From contig NZ_CP075185.1 in assembly GCF_020510685.1 (NCBI RefSeq), positions 2,604,001-2,668,000 on the forward strand: 64,000 nt of DNA, written 5' to 3'. This stretch comes from Dechloromonas denitrificans (GTDB lineage Bacteria > Pseudomonadota > Gammaproteobacteria > Burkholderiales > Rhodocyclaceae). Both the position numbers and the translations under genes were made by a program. This document shows, in pieces, positions 1-7,562 of this stretch; the stretch's first letter is position 1, and each line of letters opens with the position of its first letter. A model generated the notes under the pieces. That model searched no databases. It had not been told where the DNA came from and worked only from the letters and a program-made list of their open reading frames with translations.

Positions 1-793
1 CCATTCCTGCAAGAACATGATCCTCCAGACTGGTTTGAGCCCTCTTTGGCTTGATCAAAACATGGGCTGCACAAGCCAAGGCGGGCACAAAATCCAGTTG
101 AATTCGCGGCGCTATCGTGCCGAACAAGAAACGATTGAAAAAATTGACACGCCCCCAACTTTGCATAACCCAACGCATCAATTTCGCAGTTAACGGATCA
201 ACTCCAACAGCCTGATCGGGAATGCGGTCAGCACTGAATCGAACCCCCCATTCGATAATATGACGATGAACCTTATAGGCCTCGGGACAAGTCAAGCGCA
301 AATAAGCATTACGCCAAAGCAGTTTGGCAACGCCAAGGCGATCCTTGAATGATTCAAAAAAAACCAGGTAATAAGCGTCGCCCACCGCCTCACACAATGC
401 TGCCCTTTGCTCGAAACCAAGAGGAGTCGTACGCATTGGGCGACGTTGAACACATCGAGACTCGATAAATTGGACCAGAACATCCTCGCTGATACCAGAC
501 GAACGAAGGCTTATGTCATAAACTGGTGCATTATCAGGTTGTCCGGCACGGATTACCCACTCGGCTGACATTCCAAAACGGCTGGCGGCCAGCCGCAGCG
601 TTTCGAGCAATGCCCCATGCGCCATCTGACTGGCATGCCCGTCAAAATCGTAGATCACATCGTCGCGCGTGTCGTGACCATGAACGGCAATGTGATTGTC
701 GGAGACTATCTCAAAGCGCCACGGCTGAGTATTGTCGCCACTAGGCGCCCAGCGCGCGAGATCAAGAATTTTTAACAGCACGTCCCGGCTCAT
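1..793 (-). CDS. Nitroreductase family protein (partial, C-terminus beyond window)
   Basis: I translated this reading frame directly: it is open from an ATG at 793 to the window edge (264 codons). The N-terminus reads LARWAPSGDNTQPWRFE, the FMN-contacting signature of the nitroreductase fold (family knowledge). A purine-rich ribosome site (AAAGGAGAGG) lies just upstream of the ATG. Nitroreductases bind FMN and carry out NAD(P)H-dependent two-electron reductions or related flavin chemistry; no substrate can be inferred. It lies 26 bases downstream of the ThiF-like gene and is probably cotranscribed with it. Mycobacterial MoeY-type proteins carry these two domains on one chain, so a joint function is plausible. 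The 3' end is missing, so length and completeness cannot be judged. Confidence 0.85.
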   Translation of the reverse strand, partial: MSRDVLLKILDLARWAPSGDNTQPWRFEIVSDNHIAVHGHDTRDDVIYDFDGHASQMAHGALLETLRLAASRFGMSAEWVIRAGQPDNAPVYDISLRSSGISEDVLVQFIESRCVQRRPMRTTPLGFEQRAALCEAVGDAYYLVFFESFKDRLGVAKLLWRNAYLRLTCPEAYKVHRHIIEWGVRFSADRIPDQAVGVDPLTAKLMRWVMQSWGRVNFFNRFLFGTIAPRIQLDFVPALACAAHVLIKPKRAQTSLEDHVLAGM

Positions 794-819
794 TGCCCTC
801 TCCTTTACTACAACCGACC

Positions 820-1686
820 TCAGTTCGACGAACGGCCGAGTTGCGCCTTGACCAACGCAATCATCAAACGCTGCAACGGGTTACGATGCCCCCAAGGCCG
901 CCAGGTACGGACATAACGCATACGATAGGCGTCGAATTGCGAGCCCCAGGGCGCCAGCTTGACGCCTGATCGCCCCAACAGCAGTTTCAGGGTTTCTATG
1001 GCTGCCACACCAGCGCATAACTGGCAGGCGGCGATGCTTGACGGCCCCTTGCGCTCGGCAAGATTTACGCGCGACATATCCACGACATAGCCGCGTTGCA
1101 GCATGGCCGGCGACAACCCAACCAGGAACCGAATCGCCATCTCCATTTCATCGCCCCCCTCAAACCCGAAATAATCTTCGGCGGACATGCCTCCTGGCCC
1201 AAAAACAAGCAAGGCAGTGCCCATCCCAAGCGGGGCCGCAGTCACAACCGGAATGCCTTTCTTTTCACACGCGGCAAAGGTCATCCGCCGAGCATCAAAA
1301 GCAAAGAAATCAAGCCCATCGACGTAAACATCAACACCATCCAGAAATGCTTCAAGTGAGTCAGCTTGAATTCCTGCAGGAAACGTCGTTAGCTGAATTT
1401 CTGGGTTGATGTCTTGTGCCATTTCCACAAGAACGTCAATTTTTGGGCGCCCCAGGGTACTGACGTTGGCGCCAACCTGACGATTGAAATTGACAATATC
1501 AAAGACATCGAAATCGGCTATCGAGAACTGCCCCACTCCAAGCCTGGCCAAAGTCAAAAGATGGACGCCGCCAACCCCCCCCAACCCGCCGATAGCAACG
1601 CGCGCATCGCGCAAGCGCAACTGCTCGTTTTCGGTCACCCATCCGATATTTCTGGAGAATGCATCATGATAATTAAATGGAGACAT
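820..1686 (-). CDS. ThiF/MoeB-like (E1-like) adenylyltransferase
   Basis: 288 aa from ATG 1686; a TTG seven codons upstream (1707) is the alternative start. The Rossmann nucleotide-binding motif GLGGVGG is near residue 35, and the ATP-contacting NFNRQ arginine motif and a DGLDFF segment (in place of the usual TDN) follow, which defines a ThiF/MoeB/E1-type fold. Such enzymes adenylate a C-terminal carboxylate, usually of a ubiquitin-like protein, before sulfur or amide transfer. The two CxxC zinc knuckles of MoeB are not both present: only one CQLC is seen near residue 230. No ubiquitin-like partner ending in GG is visible nearby. It is the first gene of a probable two-gene unit with the nitroreductase. 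The fold call is firm; substrate and pathway are unknown. Confidence 0.85.
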   Translation of the reverse strand: MSPFNYHDAFSRNIGWVTENEQLRLRDARVAIGGLGGVGGVHLLTLARLGVGQFSIADFDVFDIVNFNRQVGANVSTLGRPKIDVLVEMAQDINPEIQLTTFPAGIQADSLEAFLDGVDVYVDGLDFFAFDARRMTFAACEKKGIPVVTAAPLGMGTALLVFGPGGMSAEDYFGFEGGDEMEMAIRFLVGLSPAMLQRGYVVDMSRVNLAERKGPSSIAACQLCAGVAAIETLKLLLGRSGVKLAPWGSQFDAYRMRYVRTWRPWGHRNPLQRLMIALVKAQLGRSSN

Positions 1687-1733
1687 AACAGTATCCGTCC
1701 GGCGCAAACTGCGTTTAAGATGATAGCCAGCAC

Positions 1734-1761
1734 ATTACAGCGAAGCACATCAAACCGCCAA
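1734..1761 (-). promoter_or_regulatory. Candidate sigma-70 promoter for the ThiF/nitroreductase unit
   Basis: On the minus strand, TTGGCG (1761-1756) and TGTAAT (1739-1734) are separated by 16 bases. They match the -35 and -10 consensus at 4/6 and 5/6 positions. The -10 lies about 48 bases upstream of the ATG at 1686. It overlaps the start of the divergent permease gene. Seen by eye only. Confidence 0.35.
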
Positions 1762-2990
1762 TGATTAGTCTGATGTCGGATATCCGGATAGCGACGCGCA
1801 ATCTTCGTCGTAATACCAAACGCACTCTGGTAGCCGTATTGACCGTATCTGGCGGTGTTATCGCCTTCCTGCTCGCCGGCGGTTTCATTGACTGGACTCT
1901 GCTGAACATGCGAGAGGACACCATCCACTCGCAACTGGGGCACATCCAGATCGTCAGACCAAATTATTTCGAAAAGGGAATTGCCGACCCTTACCGCTTC
2001 CTGTTGCCATCGAACGCGCAGGAGCAGTCCATCGTTGCCACCACACCAGGCTTGCGGACGCTTAGTTCCCGACTGGCTTTCAGTGGACTTCTCAGCCTGG
2101 ATGAAGGAACCGTCCCATTTATTGGAGAAGGAATTGATCCCGAACTTGAACGGCCAATCAGCAGCCGAATAAACATCATAGCCGGCCAGGATTTGAGAGA
2201 CAGGAAAGAGCGTGCAATTCTCCTTGGTGAAGGGCTAGCCAAAAGCATCGGGGCAAAAACTGGGGATACAGTCGTTTTACTCGCCACGACAGCCAACGGC
2301 AGCGCCAATGCGGTTGAGGTCGTTGTCGCTGGCGTATTCTCGACATCGTCCAAAGAGTTTGATGACAACGCATTGCGTCTCCCATTGGATATCGCTCATA
2401 AGTTGATGCGAGTGGATGGTGCAACCTCGTGGGTCGTTTTACTTGACGATACCAGCAAGACCAAATCGGCTGTCGATTACCTTTCCGCATCCTTGCCACC
2501 GGGAAAATTCGAGATCGTACCCTGGGACAATCTGGCTGATTTCTATAACAAGACTGCTGTCCTGTTTTCTCGGCAGGTGGAGGTTGTCAAGCTGATCATC
2601 GGTCTTATTGTCATATTGACAATTTCAAACACACAAACAATGAGCGTCCTGGAGCGCACCACAGAGATTGGCACCAGCCTGGCAATAGGCTTACGCAATA
2701 GAGTGATATTGCAAATATTTCTACTGGAAGGAGTGCTGATTGGTCTCGCTGGCGGAATTCTTGGCATCGGTCTGGGATATCTTTTAGCAACATTGATATC
2801 GGCAGTCGGCATACCGATGCCAGCCCCCCCCGGGATGGCACACGGCTACACCGGTGAGATCCTGATAAGCATACCAATCGCACTTGATGCCATCGCTCTG
2901 GCACTGACGACCACCCTGCTCGCCAGTATCATGCCCGCCTGGCGAGCAAGCCGCATGAATATCGTTGATGCGCTGCGCTGCAACCAATAA
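1761..2990 (+). CDS. FtsX/MacB-type ABC transporter permease (first of tandem pair)
   Basis: 409 aa. The architecture is that of FtsX/LolC/MacB-type permeases: one N-terminal membrane segment (about 25-45), a long extracytoplasmic MacB-like domain (about 50-260), then three C-terminal membrane segments with the cytoplasmic LERTTEIG coupling region between the first two and a final PAWRASRMNIVDALR tail. Such permeases usually work as mechanotransmitters with a cytoplasmic ATPase, for example in lipoprotein release or efflux. It is directly followed (zero spacing) by a paralogue sharing features such as GHIQ, SKEFD and GIPMP. No ABC ATPase is present in the window. A second in-frame ATG lies at 1773; neither start has a strong ribosome site. 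Confidence 0.85.
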   Translation: MISLMSDIRIATRNLRRNTKRTLVAVLTVSGGVIAFLLAGGFIDWTLLNMREDTIHSQLGHIQIVRPNYFEKGIADPYRFLLPSNAQEQSIVATTPGLRTLSSRLAFSGLLSLDEGTVPFIGEGIDPELERPISSRINIIAGQDLRDRKERAILLGEGLAKSIGAKTGDTVVLLATTANGSANAVEVVVAGVFSTSSKEFDDNALRLPLDIAHKLMRVDGATSWVVLLDDTSKTKSAVDYLSASLPPGKFEIVPWDNLADFYNKTAVLFSRQVEVVKLIIGLIVILTISNTQTMSVLERTTEIGTSLAIGLRNRVILQIFLLEGVLIGLAGGILGIGLGYLLATLISAVGIPMPAPPGMAHGYTGEILISIPIALDAIALALTTTLLASIMPAWRASRMNIVDALRCNQ

Positions 2991-4217
2991 ATGTCCAACA
3001 GTCTTTTTTCACTCGCACTGAGAAACGTCATTCGCCAGCGAGCCCGCTCGATAGCGACGCTGATCGCAATCGCTATTGGCGTTGCCGGTCTGATACTTGC
3101 AGGAGGATTTGTACAGGACATTTTCATCCAGTTGGGTGAAGCGATCATCCATTCTCAAACGGGGCATATTCAGCTTACTCGACAAGGGTATAGCGACGGG
3201 AAAAATCGGGCGCCGGAAAAATACCTGATTGAAAATCCCGACACCTTGAAATCCGAGATTCGACAATCAGTCCCCCAAACCAAGCTGGCTATGGCCAGAC
3301 TGGGGTTCAGTGGCGTACTTAACAATGGTAAGAGAGACCTTGGTATCGTTGGTGAAGGCATAGAACCGGATGCCGAAAGCACACTGGGAACCTACCTCCA
3401 GTTTATCGAAGGTCGAGCACTGACAAGTAACGACCAGGATGGAATCATCATCGGACAAGGTGTGGCAAGATCGCTTGGACTCAAAGTTGGTGACCGCATA
3501 AATCTGGTCATGACTTTGTCGCAAGGTGCTGTCAATACACTTGATTTTGAAGTGATCGGAGTATTTCAGAGTTTCTCTAAGGAGTTTGATGCGCGCGCCG
3601 TACGCATTCCACTCGAAGCCGCCAAGAGCCTGATGGATACGCCAGCCGCCCACCTTGTCGTGGTCACACTGGAGCACACAGAGGACACCGCTGCAGCAGT
3701 CAACGTCCTGAAACTGCGATTCTCGAAAAATGGCTTCAACGTAACCACATGGAAAGAACTATCTGATTTTTATGAAAAAACTGTCGAGCTATATGACCGA
3801 CAGTTTGGCGTGCTGCGCCTGATAATCCTGATCATGGTCCTTCTCAGCGTTGTGAACAGCGTAAACATGACGCTTTTCGAACGAACTCGCGAATTCGGAA
3901 CCATGCTTGCCGTAGGCAACAGATCGAGTACAGTTTTCAAGTTGATTATGCTTGAAAGCCTCTGCCTGGGCGTACTGGGTGCACTGATCGGTATGGCGTT
4001 TGGTTGCCTGGCAGCAATCGGAATTTCGGCAGTAGGCATTCCGATGCCACCGCCCCCCAACGCAAATCTGGGTTATACGGCGCTAATCCGCATCGTCCCG
4101 TCATCGGTACTGACCGCGGGAGCCATCGGATTTGTGGCCACCATGCTTGCCACCATCATGCCTGCGCAACGTGCGGCAAAACTCGAGATCGTGGAAGCGC
4201 TCCGGCACGGCATCTGA
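2991..4217 (+). CDS. FtsX/MacB-type ABC transporter permease (second of tandem pair)
   Basis: 408 aa. The ATG follows the TAA of the previous gene without a gap, implying translational coupling. It has the same domain order as its neighbour: N-terminal membrane helix, large extracytoplasmic domain, three C-terminal helices, coupling motif FERTREFG and ending PAQRAAKLEIVEALR. The two proteins are clearly paralogous along their length (for example FDARAVRIPLEAAKSLM against FDDNALRLPLDIAHKLM) and probably form a heterodimer like LolC/LolE. The cognate ATPase and any periplasmic partner are not encoded here. Placement just before the exopolysaccharide core suggests, but does not prove, an envelope-export role. 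Confidence 0.85.
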   Translation: MSNSLFSLALRNVIRQRARSIATLIAIAIGVAGLILAGGFVQDIFIQLGEAIIHSQTGHIQLTRQGYSDGKNRAPEKYLIENPDTLKSEIRQSVPQTKLAMARLGFSGVLNNGKRDLGIVGEGIEPDAESTLGTYLQFIEGRALTSNDQDGIIIGQGVARSLGLKVGDRINLVMTLSQGAVNTLDFEVIGVFQSFSKEFDARAVRIPLEAAKSLMDTPAAHLVVVTLEHTEDTAAAVNVLKLRFSKNGFNVTTWKELSDFYEKTVELYDRQFGVLRLIILIMVLLSVVNSVNMTLFERTREFGTMLAVGNRSSTVFKLIMLESLCLGVLGALIGMAFGCLAAIGISAVGIPMPPPPNANLGYTALIRIVPSSVLTAGAIGFVATMLATIMPAQRAAKLEIVEALRHGI

Positions 4218-4311
4218 TTGCCAATGTGAAATACTACGCAGGCAAGATCAAGGTTCCAAGGTATTCTCGGCCTGTTTCCGTTATGATTATGGCCTACGAT
4301 TGTGCTCGGCG

Positions 4312-4328
4312 AGGTCGGCCTGCGACCT
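4312..4328 (+). other. Small hairpin in the leader of the exopolysaccharide export gene
   Basis: AGGTCG (4312-4317) and CGACCT (4323-4328) form a perfect 6-bp stem with a 5-base loop, about 20 bases upstream of the ATG at 4348. No T-run follows, so a classical terminator is unlikely. It may be a leader structure at the start of the XrtA operon, or chance. Confidence 0.3.
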
Positions 4329-4347
4329 GTTTGAGGGAAAAACACCC

Positions 4348-4968
4348 ATGATTCGTTCAACTATAAGATCCACCACCCAATGGCTGATGATTGCAGCTGG
4401 AGCGATCATTCTTACTGGCTGCGCCAGCAACCATCCGGCCGCGCCTGCCGTGGCTGCATCAGCTGACTACAGCTACAAGATTGGCCCCGGCGACAACCTC
4501 AACATCGTGGTCTGGCGCAATCCGGAACTATCAATGAACGTCCCTGTTCGCCCGGACGGTAAGATCTCCGCACCATTGATTGACGACCTCAACGCCATGG
4601 GCAAGGACTCGACCAGCCTGGCTCGGGATATCGAGAAGGAACTCAGCAAGTTCATTCGTGATCCCGTGGTTACCGTCATTGTTACCGGCTTTGTCGGCCC
4701 TTACAGCGAGCAGATTCGGGTAATTGGCCAAGCTGCCAAACCCCAGATTCTTGCCTACAAGCAAAAAATGACGCTGCTTGACGTCATGATCGCCGTTGGC
4801 GGGATCACCGATTTTGCAGATGGCAACGGCGCAACGATTCTTCGTACCGCCGAGAACAATGTTCAATACAGTGTTCGCCTGAAGGATCTGGTCAAGCGTG
4901 GTGACGTTTCTGCGAACGTCGAAATGAAACCGGGTGATGTCCTCATCATCCCGCAAAGCTGGTTCTGA
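4348..4968 (+). CDS. XrtA-system polysaccharide export lipoprotein (Wza-like, outer membrane)
   Basis: 206 aa. The open frame extends upstream to 4132, but the ATG at 4348 is chosen because it gives a lipoprotein signal peptide with lipobox LTGC (cysteine near residue 25) and has GAGGGA upstream. The rest is the polysaccharide biosynthesis/export domain: YKIGPGDNLNIVVW with VPVRPDGKISAPLIDDL, then a SLBB-like region (IRVIGQA...KMTLLDVMIAVGGITDFA) and the end MKPGDVLIIPQSWF. It is the short form typical of PEP-CTERM/exosortase loci, acting as an outer-membrane channel or periplasmic adaptor for the polymer. It is the first gene of the conserved XrtA set, 66 bases before the chain-length gene. 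Confidence 0.9.
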   Translation: MIRSTIRSTTQWLMIAAGAIILTGCASNHPAAPAVAASADYSYKIGPGDNLNIVVWRNPELSMNVPVRPDGKISAPLIDDLNAMGKDSTSLARDIEKELSKFIRDPVVTVIVTGFVGPYSEQIRVIGQAAKPQILAYKQKMTLLDVMIAVGGITDFADGNGATILRTAENNVQYSVRLKDLVKRGDVSANVEMKPGDVLIIPQSWF

Positions 4969-4989
4969 TCACACATTTCTCAACGCACA

Positions 4990-5013
4990 CCACGCCTGCT
5001 CAAGCCGGCGTGG
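4990..5013 (+). other. Hairpin between export and chain-length genes
   Basis: CCACGCC (4990-4996) and GGCGTGG (5007-5013) form a perfect 7-bp GC-rich stem with a 10-base loop, in the 65-base gap between two genes of one operon. There is no T tract after it, so it may be a processing or stability element rather than a terminator. Confidence 0.4.
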
Positions 5014-5033
5014 TCGCAAGCTTGGATTCCTAG

Positions 5034-6593
5034 ATGGAAGATATTCTCCGCCAGGCCTTGGTCGTCCTTCGTGCAACCTGGAAGCATCGCCGACTCGGGA
5101 TGCTGGTTGCTTGGGTGGTTGGGGCCATTGCTGCCGGCGTCATACTACGCATACCTGACAGATATGAAGCGTCGGCAAGAATCTTTGTCGATACCCAGTC
5201 GATTCTCAAGCCGCTCATGTCTGGACTTGCGATCCAGCCCAACGTTGAACAGCAAGTCATGATGTTGAGTCGTACATTGATCAGCCGACCCAATGTCGAG
5301 AAGCTGATCCGTATGGCGGATGTAGATTTGAACACCAAAGGGAAGACTCAGCAGGAAGCATTAATTGAAGGCCTGATGAAAACCCTGAAAATTCAGAGCA
5401 TCGGACGTGACAATCTCTATACGCTGTCATATCAAGATACCGATCCAGCCAAAGCGCAACGTGTCGTTCAGGCACTGGTATCGATTTTCGTTGAATCTAG
5501 CCTCGGTGATAAACGACTAGATTCCGACTCCGCTCGTAAGTTTATTGACGAGCAGATTCACAACTATGAAAAAAAGCTCCAGGAAGCCGAAAACCGTCTT
5601 AAAGACTTCAAACTCCGCAACGTTGAACTACAAGTCGGCGATGGAAAAACCAGTGCGGATCGTCTTTCAGAGATATCAATGGTACTCAATAGCTCTCGTC
5701 TGGCCTTGAGAGAAGCTGAAAATTCGCGCGATGCGATGCGTCGCCAGATTGTTGGCGAAGAACCCGTGCTATTGCCGGAATCGCCGGGAGCCGACTCGGG
5801 TATCTCGTTACCGGAAATAGACGGACGAATCGACACCCAAAAGCGCAATCTTGACACACTCATGCAACGCTATACTGACCAGCACCCGGATGTTGTCGGT
5901 ACGCGTCGCCTGATCAAGGATCTTGAAGAACAGAAGCGCCAGGAATTAGTGGCACGCAAAAAATTCGCTGCGGCTAATCCGGGATCGTCGGTCAGTAACA
6001 ACCCGGTCTATCAACAATTGAAGATTGCTCTGGCCGAATCGGAAGCAAATGTTGCTTCACTGCGAGCCCGTGTCTCCGAATACGAATCACGCTACAAACG
6101 AATCACTGATATTTTGCGGACGCAGCCACAGCTTGAGGCGGAATTCACACAACTCAACCGCGACTACGACATCAACAAGAAAAACTACGAGCAACTGGTC
6201 AGTCGACGCGAGTCAGCTGAACTGACAGGGGACCTTGATGCAGCTGGCTCAGTGGCGGATTTCCGTCTGATCGACCCACCGCGTGCCTCATCCACCCCAG
6301 CCGCCCCCAATCGTCTTATCCTGCTCCCGGCAGGCCTCCTGCTGGCCCTTGCCGCCGGTCTCTTTACCGCCTTTGCAGCCAGTCAGATTCGCCCAGTATT
6401 TTTTGAAGGAAAATCATTGCGCGACGTAACCGGCCTTCCGCTACTTGGTACGGTGTCGCTAATCCCCAACGAATCCCGGCGCCTCAAGGAGCGCGCCAGC
6501 CTACGGCGCTTCCTGATCGCCACAGCGGGGCTGGTTGTCGCCTATGGCGCAGGCATTGCCGCCCTGACCTTCTTTACTCAACGTGCTGCCTGA
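5034..6593 (+). CDS. XrtA-system polysaccharide chain-length determinant protein (Wzz/PCP-like)
   Basis: 519 aa. It has an N-terminal membrane segment (about 22-38), a Wzz-type periplasmic domain, long coiled-coil stretches (about 165-240 and 320-400), a proline-rich approach (RLIDPPRASSTPAAPNR) to a second membrane segment near 428-448, and a final hydrophobic segment near the C-terminus. This is the arrangement of polysaccharide co-polymerases that set chain length and connect the inner-membrane polymerase to the export channel; the long form belongs to the XrtA/PEP-CTERM family. The separate downstream BY-kinase supplies the ATPase part. Start ATG 5034; no alternative upstream start is convincing. 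Confidence 0.92.
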   Translation: MEDILRQALVVLRATWKHRRLGMLVAWVVGAIAAGVILRIPDRYEASARIFVDTQSILKPLMSGLAIQPNVEQQVMMLSRTLISRPNVEKLIRMADVDLNTKGKTQQEALIEGLMKTLKIQSIGRDNLYTLSYQDTDPAKAQRVVQALVSIFVESSLGDKRLDSDSARKFIDEQIHNYEKKLQEAENRLKDFKLRNVELQVGDGKTSADRLSEISMVLNSSRLALREAENSRDAMRRQIVGEEPVLLPESPGADSGISLPEIDGRIDTQKRNLDTLMQRYTDQHPDVVGTRRLIKDLEEQKRQELVARKKFAAANPGSSVSNNPVYQQLKIALAESEANVASLRARVSEYESRYKRITDILRTQPQLEAEFTQLNRDYDINKKNYEQLVSRRESAELTGDLDAAGSVADFRLIDPPRASSTPAAPNRLILLPAGLLLALAAGLFTAFAASQIRPVFFEGKSLRDVTGLPLLGTVSLIPNESRRLKERASLRRFLIATAGLVVAYGAGIAALTFFTQRAA

Positions 6594-6602
6594 GGTTAAT
6601 CG

Positions 6603-7562
6603 ATGAGTCTGATTGAACAAGCAGCCAAGCGCCTCGAACAACTTCGCCAGGCCGGCGTCGAACTACCGGAAGATCAAACCGCTCGTTCTCCAGCAGCCAA
6701 AGCCACGGTTGCCGTAAATGCGCCTGATCCTTACACCGTAGATATCTCTCAGGCACCACGCGCCGGGTCTGATACATCACCACAGGAAAAACAGGCTGTT
6801 AGCAGAGCCCCGTCGCCCCCTAGCAAAAGGGTGGAATTGAATCTCGAATCGATTTCGGCATCCGGTCTATTGGTTCCTCAGGCATCACGCAGCCAGTTGG
6901 CTGACGAATATCGCGTCATCAAGCGGCCATTGATCGCCAATGCGATGGGCAAAGGAAGTACGCCTATCGAGAATGGCAACCTGATTATGGTGACCAGCGC
7001 GTTACCAGGCGAAGGAAAGAGCTTTACTGCCATCAATCTGGCGATCAGCATCGCCATGGAGCTCGATAACACCGTGATGCTCGTCGACGCCGATGTTTCA
7101 CGCCCCTCCGTACTCAATATGCTGGGCTTGCCGCCGGCGCCGGGGCTGCTTGATGTCGTAAGCAGGAATTCAGTCGACATTTCCGGGGTGTTGCTGCGGA
7201 CCAATATCGAAAAGCTGTCAATCCTGCCCAGCGGAACCCAGCATCCGCGCGCCACTGAGCTGCTTGCCAGTGATGCGATGGTGCGATTGCTCGATGACAT
7301 GTCCAGTCGCTACAGCGACCGCATCATTATTTTTGACTCACCACCGCTCCTGCTGACCACGGAGTCCCGAGCTTTGGCCGCGCACATGGGACAGATAATC
7401 ATAGTCGTCAATGCCGAAAGCACTGCCCAGGCTGCCGTCAAGCAGGCAATCGCTGCGATTGACGCGTGCCCGGTGAAAATGATGCTCCTCAATCAGGCCA
7501 GACAGGCATCCACCGATGGATATGGCTACGGGTATGGCTACGGATACGGACATGAAAACTGA
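6603..7562 (+). CDS. XrtA-associated tyrosine autokinase (BY-kinase, CpsD-like)
   Basis: 319 aa. A variable N-terminal linker (to about 110) precedes a P-loop kinase: Walker A SALPGEGKS (about 134-142), Walker A' VMLVDADVSRP and Walker B IIIFDSPP. The C-terminus ends in alternating Tyr-Gly (five Tyr) before HEN, the autophosphorylation cluster expected of bacterial tyrosine kinases. It regulates polymer export through phosphorylation-dependent interaction with the preceding chain-length protein. The Tyr-Gly tail is encoded by an imperfect repeat of TATGGCTACGG units (7521-7550) that could expand or contract. The last 11 bases overlap the start of the next gene. Confidence 0.93.
   Translation: MSLIEQAAKRLEQLRQAGVELPEDQTARSPAAKATVAVNAPDPYTVDISQAPRAGSDTSPQEKQAVSRAPSPPSKRVELNLESISASGLLVPQASRSQLADEYRVIKRPLIANAMGKGSTPIENGNLIMVTSALPGEGKSFTAINLAISIAMELDNTVMLVDADVSRPSVLNMLGLPPAPGLLDVVSRNSVDISGVLLRTNIEKLSILPSGTQHPRATELLASDAMVRLLDDMSSRYSDRIIIFDSPPLLLTTESRALAAHMGQIIIVVNAESTAQAAVKQAIAAIDACPVKMMLLNQARQASTDGYGYGYGYGYGHEN

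Noticed and set aside
292..483. 63-codon minus-strand open frame
   Set aside because: It lies out of frame inside the nitroreductase gene, which I read in full on the same strand.
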